A stretch of DNA of 64,000 nucleotides, from contig NZ_CP080545.1 in the NCBI RefSeq assembly GCF_019550795.1, forward strand, positions 4,126,001-4,190,000, in the 5' to 3' direction. The notes under the pieces are model-generated. The model saw nothing but the letters and a program-made list of their open reading frames with translations, did no database searches and had not been told where the DNA came from. Each line of letters begins with the position of its first letter. Positions within the stretch are counted from its first letter, which is position 1. Source of the stretch: Paenibacillus sp. sptzw28. GTDB taxonomy: Bacteria; Bacillota; Bacilli; Paenibacillales; Paenibacillaceae. Below, piece by piece: positions 34,046 through 42,847 of the stretch. A program made the translations under genes and the position numbers.

Positions 34046-34477
34046 TTATGCTTCGACGATTTCCACTTTTTCCATTTTATCGCGGCCTTTGAACGTATCG
34101 ACATGCTCCATACCTTTGGTCACCTTGCCGAATACTGTGTGCTGACCGTCAAGATGCGGCTGCGGCTGGTAGCAAATATAAAACTGGCTGCCGCCTGTGT
34201 TCCGTCCGGCATGCGCCATTGCAAGCGATCCGCGTTCGTGCTTGTTCGGGTTGATTTCGCAGTCGATTTGGTAACCGGGACCTCCGTTGCCAATTCCGTT
34301 CGGGCAGCCGCCCTGAGCAACGAAGCCTGGAATGACGCGATGGAATACGAGTCCGTTGTAGAACCCTTCTTTAGCAAGCTTCTCGAAATTTGCCACCGTG
34401 TTCGGAGCATCCTGTTCAAATAAATCCAGCGTTACCTCTGCACCGTTTTCCATTGTGATTTTTGCTTGTTTTGCCAT
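34046..34477 (-). CDS. ppiB: Peptidyl-prolyl cis-trans isomerase (cyclophilin)
   Basis: A 143-aa cytoplasmic cyclophilin. Active-site segments: [38 protein letters not shown]. The ATG at 34477 follows AAAGGG by 9 bases. No signal peptide. In B. subtilis ppiB also lies between lysA and the rib operon. Confidence 0.94.
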   Translation of the reverse strand: MAKQAKITMENGAEVTLDLFEQDAPNTVANFEKLAKEGFYNGLVFHRVIPGFVAQGGCPNGIGNGGPGYQIDCEINPNKHERGSLAMAHAGRNTGGSQFYICYQPQPHLDGQHTVFGKVTKGMEHVDTFKGRDKMEKVEIVEA

Positions 34478-34519
34478 TAATATCAACCCTTTCTAAGTGA
34501 GTTTTCAATCCCCCTAAAT

Positions 34520-34560
34520 CCCCCTTAGCTTAAGGGGGACCCCAGGGGCTCCGCCCCTGG
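34520..34560. repeat. Two adjacent GC-rich hairpins upstream of ppiB
   Basis: CCCCCTTA-gct-TAAGGGGG (34520-34538) is followed by CCAGGGGC-tcc-GCCCCTGG (34542-34560). Both are near-perfect palindromes with 3-base loops, of the kind often dispersed in Paenibacillus intergenic regions. They lie about 45-80 bases upstream of the ppiB start. Confidence 0.8.
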
Positions 34561-34777
34561 ACCCCGAATGTACCGTGACTGCCGCCGGGGCCGTCTTCGA
34601 CACTGCTGCGTGCGGGGCCCGCTTTCGTCCGCTCTCGCGGACACGCTTTACTATTGGCGCTCCTCAGCCGCTTTTTGCCCTGGGTGGTGCCTGCTGCTTT
34701 CGCTGCGTTTGTGTCCGGCCGCGTGCTGCAAGTCGCGCCATGACTGCGTCATGAAGCTTTCTTTCGCCGTAAACCCA
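34561..34777. other. Gene-free GC-rich stretch between hairpins and repeat array
   Basis: A Cys/Arg-rich plus-strand frame exists here but has no ribosome binding site and runs into the tandem repeats, so I do not call a gene. I see no RNA gene or terminator. Together with the arrays on both sides it makes a gap of about 650 bases between ppiB and lysA. Confidence 0.5.
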
Positions 34778-35006
34778 GGTCAAGGGACGGTCCGGCCCTT
34801 GGCCATACCAATGTCACGGTCAAGTGACGGTCCGGCCTTTGGCCAGACCCAAGGTCAAGGTCAAGGGACGGTCCAGCCTTTGGCCAGACCAAGGTCAAGG
34901 TCAAGTGACGGTCCAGCCTTTGGCCAGACCAAGGTCAAGGTCAAGTGACGGTCCGTCCTTTGGCCAGACCCAAGGTCAAGGTCAAGGGACGGTCCAGCCT
35001 TTGGCC
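34778..35006. repeat. Six-copy 40-41 bp tandem repeat
   Basis: Units start at 34778, 34818, 34859, 34899, 34939 and 34980 and are 40, 41, 40, 40, 41 and (partial) 27 bases. Each begins GGTCAAG(G/T)GACGGTCC, continues with G/A-GCC-TTTGGCCAGACC and ends CAAGGTCAA. The G/T variant runs G,T,G,T,T,G. An 11-base near-palindrome GGCCTTTGGCC lies within most units. A degenerate internal TCAAGGTCAAGG step joins units. Spacers are repeats themselves, so it is not a CRISPR. Confidence 0.95.
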
Positions 35007-35071
35007 TTGACCGACGAGCTGTATAACCTAAACAATGACATTATAGCAAAGACATTGTCTGCTTACAAAGC

Positions 35072-35121
35072 TTGTCCCCCGCAGACTGGCTTCGACATTG
35101 TCGGCCATCTGCGGGGGACTT
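35072..35121 (-). terminator. Long hairpin downstream of lysA
   Basis: GTCCCCCGCAGA pairs perfectly with TCTGCGGGGGAC across a 25-base loop that itself can fold. The minus-strand tail (AAGCTTTG) is poor in U, so termination may be imperfect. It begins 12 bases after the lysA stop. Confidence 0.6.
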
Positions 35122-35132
35122 GTACTTCTTTA

Positions 35133-36464
35133 TTATTTTATCGCCGAGGCTTGCTGCATCCGCGCCGGTATAACGTCGTTGCCGACTATGTCGTCGAGCG
35201 ACTCGCGCTTCACCGCTATATCGGCCTGGCCGTCCTTGACAAAGACGACTGCCGGACGGCGAATCCTGTTGTAGTTGTTCGCCATGGCATAGTTGTAAGC
35301 GCCGGTGCAGAATACGGCAAGCAGGTCGCCGGTGTTCGCTTTAGGCAGCTCCAAATCCCAAATCAGCATGTCGCCGCTCTCGCAGCATTTGCCCGCTACG
35401 GATACCGTCTCTTCTGCCGGATCGTTCGCACGGTTGGCTACGACCGCTTCGTATTTGGAACCGTACAGCGCAGGACGCGGGTTATCCGTCATGCCGCCGT
35501 CGACGGCGATATATTTGCGTACGCCGGGAATATCTTTGCTTGTCCCGATCGTATACAACGTCGTGCCAGCGTCGCCGACCATGCTTCTGCCCGGCTCCAC
35601 CCAGATCTCCGGAAGCGGATAGCCCGCTTTCGAGAAGTTTGTAATAATCGAATCCGTTATCGCCTTGACATACTGTGATACCGGCAGCGGCGTGTCGCCT
35701 TCGATGTAACGGATGCCGAAGCCTCCGCCAAGATTAATGACGCGGAATGTAATGTTCAGTTCGTCGCGTACTTTGACGGCGAAGCCCGCCACTTTGTCGA
35801 CCGCCATCTGAAAGCCCTCGACCTCGAAAATCTGCGAACCGATATGGGAATGTACCCCAAGAAGCTCGAGATTCGGCAGTGCTTGAGCTTCCTGAATGGC
35901 CCGGTAAGCCGCCCCGTTGCCAAGGTCGAAGCCGAACTTGGAATCCGTTTGACCGGTCGAGATATATTCATGCGTATGCGCTTCAACGCCAGGCGTAATG
36001 CGCAGCAGCACATTCACTTTCTTTCCTTTGTCTCCTGCAAGGGCGTTAAGCAGCTGCAGCTCGATAAAGTTATCGACGACGAAGCAGCCGATATTCGCGT
36101 CTAGAGCCATGTTGATCTCTTCCGGCGTCTTGTTATTGCCGTGGAAGTGAATACGCTGCGCCGGGAAACCCGCCTTCAGAGCGGTGTACAGCTCTCCGTC
36201 GGATACGACGTCGAGCGAGAGCCCTTCCTGCTCAGCGATGGCGCACATAGCCATGACGCTGAACGCTTTGCTGGCGTAAGCTACCTGAAACTTCAATCCC
36301 GACGCGCGGAATGATTCGACATATTCGCGTGCGCGCTGACGCACGAGCGCTTCATCGACAATATAAAGCGGCGTGCCGAATTGCTCTGCAAGCTCGGCGG
36401 TGTCGCATCCTCCGATTTCCAGATGTCCTTGTGTGTTGATTTTGCTGGTACCGTGAAAATACAT
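35133..36464 (-). CDS. lysA: Diaminopimelate decarboxylase
   Basis: A 443-aa PLP enzyme that makes lysine from meso-diaminopimelate. PLP lysine in V-A-Y-A-S-K-A-F; glycine loop NLGGGFGI; E-P-G-R-S phosphate site; and the cysteine-containing K-C-C-E-S-G-D in the second domain. The ATG at 36464 has GGAGGGG about 6 bases upstream. Follows spoVAF as in B. subtilis. Confidence 0.96.
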   Translation of the reverse strand: MYFHGTSKINTQGHLEIGGCDTAELAEQFGTPLYIVDEALVRQRAREYVESFRASGLKFQVAYASKAFSVMAMCAIAEQEGLSLDVVSDGELYTALKAGFPAQRIHFHGNNKTPEEINMALDANIGCFVVDNFIELQLLNALAGDKGKKVNVLLRITPGVEAHTHEYISTGQTDSKFGFDLGNGAAYRAIQEAQALPNLELLGVHSHIGSQIFEVEGFQMAVDKVAGFAVKVRDELNITFRVINLGGGFGIRYIEGDTPLPVSQYVKAITDSIITNFSKAGYPLPEIWVEPGRSMVGDAGTTLYTIGTSKDIPGVRKYIAVDGGMTDNPRPALYGSKYEAVVANRANDPAEETVSVAGKCCESGDMLIWDLELPKANTGDLLAVFCTGAYNYAMANNYNRIRRPAVVFVKDGQADIAVKRESLDDIVGNDVIPARMQQASAIK

Positions 36465-36594
36465 CGTTTTCCCCTCCGTGTTCTCCATTTGCTCCCATTG
36501 TTACGGTTTGCATCAATTAACATCAGTATAGCTTATTCCATCCGCCTCCGAAATGGATAAATTCACATTTCATTTGCATTTTTGCGAAAACGCC

Positions 36595-38289
36595 CTACTC
36601 TTTGTTCGCTTCAGGCATGCGGTTCCGCTGCTGAGGCTTTAGAAGGTTTGGACGAGTCCTGTTATACAGTACGGGCGGTCGGATAAATATGCTCCACAGT
36701 CCCTTCACATCGAACGGAATAAACGGCCACATATAGGGCCGGTTAAACGAACGCATCAGGACCAATATAATAAACACAGCTGTCGAGGTGATCATAAATC
36801 CCGGGACTCTGAAGAAAGCGACCGAAATAATGAGCAGGAGACGGACGATCCGGTTTGCAAGCCCGAGCTCGTAGCTTGGCGTCGCGAACATGCCGATGGC
36901 CGCAACAGCCATATATAAGATAACCTCATTGACAAAAAGCCCCGTCTCCACCGCAATATCCCCGATCAGGATCGCGGCGATCAGCGACATCGCGGTAGCG
37001 AGCGGCGCAGGCGTATGAACCGCCGCCATCCGCATCAAGTCCACCCCTATCTCGGCAAGAAGAAACTGCGCCACAAGAGGGATCTTCGCCTCTTTTTGCA
37101 CCCCGATAAATTCCAGTGCCGCCGGCTTGAGCTCGGGTTGGAGCGTGAACAAAAACCAGACGGGGAGGAGAAATAACGATGCGAATATACCGAAAAACCT
37201 CACCCACCGGAAATATGTGCCCAAAAACGGGGTCTGTCGGTTCTCCTCGGCATGCTGTACGAGATCAAAGAATGTAGTGGGCAGAATCATCACGCTCGGC
37301 GATGTGTCTACAAAAACAGCGATGTGCCCCTCCATTAAGTGGGCCGCCACCACATCCGGCCTCTCCGAATATCTCACAAGCGGAAAAGGGTTCCAGCCCC
37401 GTTTGACCGTCGCTTCTTCCAGTTGTTTATCGGCAAGAGGCAAACCGTCCAGCTTGACCTGCTTGATTTTATCGCGAATCGCTTCGAGCATCTCCATATC
37501 GGCGATGTCATCAATATAAGCCAGACATACATCGGTCTGCGTCCGGTCGCCGACCCTCATTGTTTCATAGCGCAGATGCTTGTCGCGCAGCCTCCGCCGT
37601 ACCAGCGTTACGTTGACAAGCATCGTCTCCACAAATCCGTCCCGGCTGCCGCGCACGACGCGTTCCAGCGAAGGCTCCTCGGGAGACCGCGCCGGAAAGC
37701 TCTTCGCATCAATCATGAGAAGGGAGTTCTCTCCGTCGATATATAAAGCCGACGCACCGGCCAGGACGCCCGCCATCATGTTATTCCAGTCGCACTCCTG
37801 CATCACCTGCACGGCCGGCACATAAAGGTCAAGGAAGGAATGCAGCGCATCCGGCGACAGATCATCCGATTGCAAATATGAGAGTCTCTTCAGAACCTCG
37901 GTTAGAACCTGATCCTTGGCAAAGCCGTTCAGAAAGAAGAGCGCAGTCCTTTTCTCACCGAAAGTCATTTCCCGAACGACGACATCGAAGCTTTTTTTAT
38001 AACCGACCTCCGTCTCCAGTTTCTCAATAAATTGTTCGATATGCTCCGGAATAGGCTCCCGTTCGGGCTTTGACTCCTCTGCGCCGTTCCCGGAATGACG
38101 ATTACCCCAGTGTCCGATAATCGGCTCCTCCAGAGCTTCCAGCTCGAGCTTCTCCTTATCGTCCGAGTCGATAATGGCAATCGGCTCCAGTTCCACCCCT
38201 CCGGTAAACCCTGCTTCCTCCGAATAATGATAGACCGGCTTCGCATTTCGCTTATCCGAATCACGGCCTCCCTGTCCACGTTCCCTCAT
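36595..38289 (-). CDS. spoVAF: Stage V sporulation protein AF
   Basis: A 564-aa GerA-type membrane protein. A soluble N-terminal domain (about 85-370, with ALFFLNGFAKDQVL and MILPTTFFDLVQHAEE) precedes four to five membrane helices (about 383-405, 440-470, 475-500, 510-535) and a cytoplasmic tail. The first 85 residues are acidic and low in complexity and are extra relative to the roughly 490-aa B. subtilis protein. GAGGAGG lies 7 bases before the ATG. SpoVAF is an accessory germination protein of the spore inner membrane. Confidence 0.9.
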   Translation of the reverse strand: MRERGQGGRDSDKRNAKPVYHYSEEAGFTGGVELEPIAIIDSDDKEKLELEALEEPIIGHWGNRHSGNGAEESKPEREPIPEHIEQFIEKLETEVGYKKSFDVVVREMTFGEKRTALFFLNGFAKDQVLTEVLKRLSYLQSDDLSPDALHSFLDLYVPAVQVMQECDWNNMMAGVLAGASALYIDGENSLLMIDAKSFPARSPEEPSLERVVRGSRDGFVETMLVNVTLVRRRLRDKHLRYETMRVGDRTQTDVCLAYIDDIADMEMLEAIRDKIKQVKLDGLPLADKQLEEATVKRGWNPFPLVRYSERPDVVAAHLMEGHIAVFVDTSPSVMILPTTFFDLVQHAEENRQTPFLGTYFRWVRFFGIFASLFLLPVWFLFTLQPELKPAALEFIGVQKEAKIPLVAQFLLAEIGVDLMRMAAVHTPAPLATAMSLIAAILIGDIAVETGLFVNEVILYMAVAAIGMFATPSYELGLANRIVRLLLIISVAFFRVPGFMITSTAVFIILVLMRSFNRPYMWPFIPFDVKGLWSIFIRPPVLYNRTRPNLLKPQQRNRMPEANKE

Positions 38290-38320
38290 CTTACAGCCTC
38301 CTCAGAGTTTATTTCCGCTT

Positions 38321-38758
38321 TCATTCGCCAATCCGCTGAAAGTAAAGCCAATCGAACAAGGATCCGAACACTTTGCCCAACATCATCGCCATAACAAGAG
38401 CCACCATATAACGGCTCAGCTGCAGCCGTTTGGCCAGTATAGGCAGCACATTCATTACTTCCGTCAACGCGGCTGCGAGCATACCGACAAATATGCCGTC
38501 AAACAACCCGATTATCGGTAGCATGACATGACTTGGCAGCCGCAGCCGCCAGTCCATGAAATCGGCCACGGTCCAGTACACGGCGCCGCATATGATCGAT
38601 GTTTCAAACCAGATCGAGCTGCGGTACGCATAAGCTAGCTGGGCGAGCCTTGGAATAAGGTCGAATACGATGAGCAGGGCGACGAGACCGCTGCCGACCG
38701 CCAGACCGCCGGCTAATCCAAGAAAAACAACAAATCCGTGCTGCGCTAGGCTAAGCAT
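38321..38758 (-). CDS. spoVAB: Stage V sporulation protein AB
   Basis: A 145-aa membrane protein with four helices and the conserved FDGIFVGMLAAALTEVMNVLPI stretch. SpoVAA and SpoVAB assist dipicolinic acid uptake into the forespore. The ATG at 38758 is 6-8 bases after AAGGAG and overlaps the spoVAA end. The next gene is spoVAF, not spoVAC. Confidence 0.92.
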   Translation of the reverse strand: MLSLAQHGFVVFLGLAGGLAVGSGLVALLIVFDLIPRLAQLAYAYRSSIWFETSIICGAVYWTVADFMDWRLRLPSHVMLPIIGLFDGIFVGMLAAALTEVMNVLPILAKRLQLSRYMVALVMAMMLGKVFGSLFDWLYFQRIGE

Positions 38759-39422
38759 CGTCGACCTTCTCCTTCGCGATCCCGGGCTTGCCGCTTTTTC
38801 CGTTCTCATTCTTCTTGCTCATTTCGTCGGCGATAACGTATGCGTTAACATTTTCCTCGTACATATAAAGCTCGACTTCGAGCGGATTCGGTTCCTCATT
38901 GAGCCTCTTGCGGAACAAGTGGTTGAAGAACACAAGCATTCCAGCCCCGATGCCAAAGGAGTATGGAATTTGAAACCAGAGCGGGCGATCGCTCCTGCCG
39001 CCGGTTACAAGCTCTGTAATACGGATATGCACCTCGCGCATGCTCACATCGGTATGGAAGTTCATGATGGCGAGCCCGGAGCCGAAGAAGAGAAGCAGCC
39101 ACGCCCCTGCCAGCACAAGCAATCGCGGCTTGCGCGGCTTATCCGCGACGATGACGAGCACCTGCGGATCGCCGTAGGGCTCGACAATGGCGTGAGGCTC
39201 CGATTCCCGCACCGCTTGGACGATTTGGAGCAGGTCGATAACGACGCGGTTCCCGTCCTCGAGCCGGTGGCGGTGCAGCACAAGCCTGTGCAGCCTCGCC
39301 TCAAGCGCCTGGTCTGCGGCAAACAGGCGGGCCGCATGGCCCAGCGTAATGATTCCGCCGGGCTTGATTCCGATTCTTTTACGCAGCCGCAAGTAAAGGG
39401 TACACGATCCTGCGGAGCTCAT
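38751..39422 (-). CDS. spoVAA: Stage V sporulation protein AA
   Basis: A 223-aa protein with a soluble N-terminal domain (about 1-95, beginning SSAGSCTLYLRLRKRI and the V-x-D-L-L-Q-I-V-Q motif) and two membrane helices (about 100-120 and 155-175), then a charged tail (KKNENGKSGKPG). First gene of the short spoVA cluster, under likely sigma-G control in relatives. The ATG at 39422 has GGGAGGG upstream. Confidence 0.9.
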   Translation of the reverse strand: MSSAGSCTLYLRLRKRIGIKPGGIITLGHAARLFAADQALEARLHRLVLHRHRLEDGNRVVIDLLQIVQAVRESEPHAIVEPYGDPQVLVIVADKPRKPRLLVLAGAWLLLFFGSGLAIMNFHTDVSMREVHIRITELVTGGRSDRPLWFQIPYSFGIGAGMLVFFNHLFRKRLNEEPNPLEVELYMYEENVNAYVIADEMSKKNENGKSGKPGIAKEKVDDA

Positions 39423-39510
39423 CCGCATCCCTCCCGTCATTGGTATCATTAGCGGACCGCTTCCCTTTTAGTATGATTAAAGGCAGCCAAGGATAATCGG
39501 AGCAGTCGAA

Positions 39511-39547
39511 ACAAAAAAAACCAAACCGCCGCTACCGGGCGATTTGG
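39511..39547 (-). terminator. Terminator of spoIIAA-spoIIAB-sigF
   Basis: CCAAAtCGCC pairs with GGCGGTTTGG and is followed by a run of eight T on the minus strand. It lies 17 bases after the sigF stop and separates sigF from spoVAA. Confidence 0.88.
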
Positions 39548-39563
39548 TCTTGGATGAGCCCTC

Positions 39564-40319
39564 CTAAAGGGCGATCTGGTCCTTGATCAGCTGTAAAATT
39601 TTCTTCTCCAGCCTTGATACCTGAACCTGGGAAATACCGAGCCTTGCGGCAACCTCAGACTGAGTCTGATCGCGGTAATAACGCAAAAATACAATCAGCC
39701 TCTCCCGCTCCGACAGCCCGCCGATCGCTTCGAAGAGCGCGAGCTTGTCGAACCAGCGTTCCTGCGAATCGTCGGCAATCTGGTCCATGAGCGTGATGGG
39801 GTCGCCGTCATTCTCAAACACCGTTTCGTGGATCGATGTGGGCGGCTTATTCGCTTCCTGGGCGAATACGACGTCCTCCGGGCTGATCCCGAGCTGCTCC
39901 GCCACTTCCTTGATGGTCGGCAGCCTCCCGAGTACCTTGGAGAGCTCATCCTTGGTCTTGCGCACTTTATTCGCCGTTTCCTTAAGCGACCTGCTGACCT
40001 TCAGAGTCCCGTCGTCCCGCAGAAACCGCTGGATCTCTCCGATAATCATCGGCACCGCATAGGTCGAAAATTTCACCTCATACGACAAATCGAATTTATC
40101 GACCGACTTGAGAAGGCCGATACAACCGATTTGGAACAAATCCTCCGGTTCGTACCCGCGCCCCATAAACCGTTGGACGACAGACCAGACCAGCCGGATG
40201 TTGCACTGCACCAGCGTATCGCGAGCCACAGTATCGCCGGATTGACTAAGAGCGATCAACCGTTTCACTTCAGAATCGTCCAAGAATGGTTGCGCCGTTT
40301 GTTTCAAACTGACATCCAT
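39564..40319 (-). CDS. sigF: RNA polymerase sigma-F factor
   Basis: A 251-aa sporulation sigma factor of the early forespore. Regions 2 (Y-E-P-E-D-L-F-Q-I-G-C-I-G-L), 3 (LPTIKEVAEQLGI) and 4 (RYYRDQTQSEVAARLGISQVQVSRLEKKIL) are clear. The ATG at 40319 gives M-D-V-S-L-K. Held inactive by SpoIIAB until SpoIIAA is dephosphorylated. Third gene of the spoIIA operon. Confidence 0.97.
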   Translation of the reverse strand: MDVSLKQTAQPFLDDSEVKRLIALSQSGDTVARDTLVQCNIRLVWSVVQRFMGRGYEPEDLFQIGCIGLLKSVDKFDLSYEVKFSTYAVPMIIGEIQRFLRDDGTLKVSRSLKETANKVRKTKDELSKVLGRLPTIKEVAEQLGISPEDVVFAQEANKPPTSIHETVFENDGDPITLMDQIADDSQERWFDKLALFEAIGGLSERERLIVFLRYYRDQTQSEVAARLGISQVQVSRLEKKILQLIKDQIAL

Positions 40320-40339
40320 GCGGTTCAACCCCTATGCGC

Positions 40340-40786
40340 CTAATTGAAGAGCGCTTTTTTCGATTCGATACGCTTCGTCATCGCAATAGATGTCCCTTTG
40401 CCCGGCTCGCTCGATACTTCGAAGCCATCCATGAAATTTTCCATTATCGTAAAGCCCATCCCCGAGCGCTCCAGCTCGGGCTTTGAAGTGTATAACGGTT
40501 GACGCGCCAAATCCAGGTCTTCAATACCGTTGCCGCTGTCTTTGATGGAAAGCTTGACCATGTCTCCGTTAATCGAGGCCTCGATGGTCACGATGCCGTC
40601 CGGGTCGCTGTCGTAGCCGTGAATGATTGCGTTGGTGACCGCCTCGGAGACGACCGTCTTCAGATCATTCAGTTCCTCCATGGTCGGATCCAGCTGGGAT
40701 ATGAACGCAGCTACCGCGACACGGGCAAACGCTTCATTCTCCGAACGGGCCGAAAATGTCAGCTTCATCTCATTCGTTTCGTTCAT
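40340..40786 (-). CDS. spoIIAB: Anti-sigma-F factor SpoIIAB
   Basis: A 148-aa GHKL-fold serine kinase: N-box [15 protein letters not shown]1 box [11 protein letters not shown] and G2 box [16 protein letters not shown]. It binds sigma-F and phosphorylates SpoIIAA. Its ATG overlaps the spoIIAA stop (ATGA), so the two are coupled. Confidence 0.96.
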   Translation of the reverse strand: MNETNEMKLTFSARSENEAFARVAVAAFISQLDPTMEELNDLKTVVSEAVTNAIIHGYDSDPDGIVTIEASINGDMVKLSIKDSGNGIEDLDLARQPLYTSKPELERSGMGFTIMENFMDGFEVSSEPGKGTSIAMTKRIESKKALFN

Positions 40787-41136
40787 GAGACGACCTCCAG
40801 ACTTGTGAGCGCTAACCGCTCGTTCTCGTGAATCGGCAATATTTTGAACAGCCCGGAAAGCTCAAACAACCGGTAAACACTTTGGTTGACATCGCAGACG
40901 ACCATTTTGCCGCCTTTGGCCTTAAGCTGTTTATACCGGCCCAATATGACACCCAGACCGGAGCTGTCCATAAACAGGAGATCCTTCAAACTGAGAATGA
41001 CATGGTCGCAGTTTCCGCGTAAAATCGCTTCTTCCATCTTGAAACGGACCACATCTGCGGTGTGGTGATCCAGTTCCCCCCGCAGCCTGACGATGAGCAC
41101 GTTGCGGTAATGCTCCAATTCGACCTGCAAGCTCAT
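40783..41136 (-). CDS. spoIIAA: Anti-anti-sigma factor SpoIIAA
   Basis: A 117-aa STAS-domain protein. The phospho-acceptor lies in F-M-D-S-S-G-L-G, with Ser58 matching the known B. subtilis site. It frees sigma-F by binding SpoIIAB when dephosphorylated. The ATG at 41136 has AAGGAG upstream; a longer open frame to 41295 overlaps the promoter and is not used. Confidence 0.96.
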   Translation of the reverse strand: MSLQVELEHYRNVLIVRLRGELDHHTADVVRFKMEEAILRGNCDHVILSLKDLLFMDSSGLGVILGRYKQLKAKGGKMVVCDVNQSVYRLFELSGLFKILPIHENERLALTSLEVVS

Positions 41137-41225
41137 TATCTTGTTCACTCCTTCGCGAAGCATTGAACTTCGTTGTCGCGGAAGCCGGCCTTGCCCAGTA
41201 ACCATCCGCATTGGTGTTGAACAAG

Positions 41226-41264
41226 CATTTCTCCGTTTCCGCCCCGGATTCCTGCCTCGCGACA
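41226..41264 (-). promoter_or_regulatory. Sigma-H-like promoter with Spo0A-box-like site for spoIIA
   Basis: On the minus strand GCAGGAATC (41247-41255) matches the sigma-H -35 pattern RnAGGAwww, and after 12 bases GGAGAAATG (41226-41234) matches the -10 RnnGAAT at all but one position. A TGTCGCG heptamer (41258-41264), five of seven bases of the Spo0A box TGTCGAA, lies just upstream. In B. subtilis spoIIA uses sigma-H and Spo0A. It lies about 90 bases before the spoIIAA ATG. Confidence 0.6.
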
Positions 41265-41330
41265 AAACTAGAAGCAGGACGCTATGAGCTGACAAAAACC
41301 GCTAACCTTTCGGGAAAGGACCGACATTAA

Positions 41331-42521
41331 TTACGAGAATAGATTACCGCAGGAGCGTCTGAAGAGCGTCCACCATCCGGCGCGTTCGACCGAAGCCGGA
41401 GCATCCACCGTAAATTCGTTCAGCACCTGGTCTCCCTGATAGACAATAAGCTTGCCGATCGGCGCATTGATTTTTACAGGCGCCTTAAGTGAATCGATTT
41501 TCAACTCGTAGCGAATATCCTTAACCGAGCTGCCTTTCTTCAACAGTACGCTGTATGAATGTTTGGCCTTGAGCTCCATCTCCGGGATATTCCCCTTCTC
41601 GACCTTGACGGTCCCCATCGTTTGCCCTTTGTCGAAAATCGAATGGTTCATATATTGAGCGAATGAAAAATCGAACATTTGAGAAACCTCGGCATTTCTT
41701 GTTTTCGTATTCGGCTCGCCCATGACAACGGCGATAACGCGCAAATTGTCGCGGCGCGCCGTTGCCGTCAAACAAAATTTGGCCTCGCTCGTAAAGCCGG
41801 TCTTGAGGCCGTCCGCACCGCTGTAAAATCTCACAAGCTTATTTGTATTTACGAGCCAGAACGGTTTCTCGCTCGTTTTGCGCAAATAGTCCTGGTAGAG
41901 CCCCGTATATTTCGTAATTTCACTATGCTTAAGCAATTCTCTGGACATCACGGCAATATCATGCGCGGAAGTATAGTGATCGGCAGCCGGAAGTCCGTTA
42001 CAATTGGCAAAATGAGTATTTTTCAGACCCAGCTCCTGAGCGCGCCTGTTCATCATACCCACAAATTCGGCTTCGGTTCCGGCCAGCTTCTCCGCCATCG
42101 CAACGGAGGCGTCGTTGCCTGAAGCAAGCGCGATCCCTTTAAGCATTTCTTCGACTGTCATCTGCTCGCCGGGTTCGAGGAAGATTTGAGAACCGCCCAT
42201 TGAAGCGGCATATTCGCTTGTCGATACTTTTTCGGTAAGCTGGATGCGCCCTTCGTCGAGCGCTTCCATAATGAGCAGCATCGTCATCACTTTGGTGATG
42301 CTTGCGGGAGGCAGCCGGTCGTGGCTGTTTTTCTCGTAAATAATAGTTCCGCTGTCGGCATCCATCAGAATGGCCGATCGTGCGGAGACGGCCAAATTAT
42401 TTTGGCTGTCCGGAGACTTTATTGCAGACTTTTCTTCTTCCGCGAATACGGCCGTCGGCACCGACAGCACCAATATAGCGGCACAGCATCCAACAATCAG
42501 CTGCTTAAATTTGCGGTTCAT
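41331..42521 (-). CDS. dacF: Sporulation D-alanyl-D-alanine carboxypeptidase DacF
   Basis: A 396-aa penicillin-binding protein with a cleavable signal peptide (to about A-V-F-A, residue 28), catalytic S-I-T-K, S-G-N and K-T-G motifs and a beta-sheet C-terminal domain (about 280-380) with a short hydrophobic end. It trims peptidoglycan. In B. subtilis dacF is directly upstream of spoIIAA and is forespore-expressed; the same order here separates it from the dacB at 25 kb. GAGGGGG precedes the ATG. Confidence 0.92.
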   Translation of the reverse strand: MNRKFKQLIVGCCAAILVLSVPTAVFAEEEKSAIKSPDSQNNLAVSARSAILMDADSGTIIYEKNSHDRLPPASITKVMTMLLIMEALDEGRIQLTEKVSTSEYAASMGGSQIFLEPGEQMTVEEMLKGIALASGNDASVAMAEKLAGTEAEFVGMMNRRAQELGLKNTHFANCNGLPAADHYTSAHDIAVMSRELLKHSEITKYTGLYQDYLRKTSEKPFWLVNTNKLVRFYSGADGLKTGFTSEAKFCLTATARRDNLRVIAVVMGEPNTKTRNAEVSQMFDFSFAQYMNHSIFDKGQTMGTVKVEKGNIPEMELKAKHSYSVLLKKGSSVKDIRYELKIDSLKAPVKINAPIGKLIVYQGDQVLNEFTVDAPASVERAGWWTLFRRSCGNLFS

Positions 42522-42765
42522 TCGTGGTGTTCCCCCTCTGTATGATGCCCAGCGGCTGTATCGGCCGCGATTTGGCTAGAATCTTATTCATAGTTTCGAC
42601 GAATAAGAGTAAAATTATTCCACAATTCCAGAGAAATATGGTTGTTATGCTTCCATCTTCGCGGGTCCGGCGGATTGCGCTCCTACAGTGGTATAGTGAA
42701 TCCGCGCTGCATCCTCTTATCTGGTTGAAACTGTATTTCGATAGTATCTTCCTAAGCGCTCATGC
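42522..42765. other. Intergenic region upstream of dacF
   Basis: No gene is supported in these 244 bases between the dacF start and the pdp terminator. On the minus strand TGAATA occurs about 65 bases before dacF, as expected for a forespore-type -35 box, but no good -10 follows at the right distance, so I do not call a promoter. Confidence 0.5.
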
Positions 42766-42821
42766 CAAAAACCCTTGGAATGCTATGTGAAAGCTTGCTC
42801 TCCACATAACATTCCAAGGGT
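42766..42821 (-). terminator. Terminator of pdp
   Basis: CCTTGGAATG(t)TATGTG pairs with CACATAgCATTCCAAGG and is followed by TTTTTGG on the minus strand. Confidence 0.9.
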
Positions 42822-42847
42822 ATGAGTCAACTATAGCGGACCTGGCT

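Noticed and set aside
34778..35006. 40-41 bp repeats considered as a CRISPR array
   Set aside because: Units are contiguous and nearly identical, with no spacer variation.
34568..35678. Plus-strand frames through the lysA/ppiB repeat region with repeated G-Q-G-Q-G-T-V-Q peptides
   Set aside because: The repeat period (40-41) is not a multiple of three, there is no ribosome binding site, and the frames run into the reverse of lysA.
41137..41295. N-terminal extension of SpoIIAA
   Set aside because: It covers the promoter region and the family starts at M-S-L-Q-V-E, which has AAGGAG upstream.
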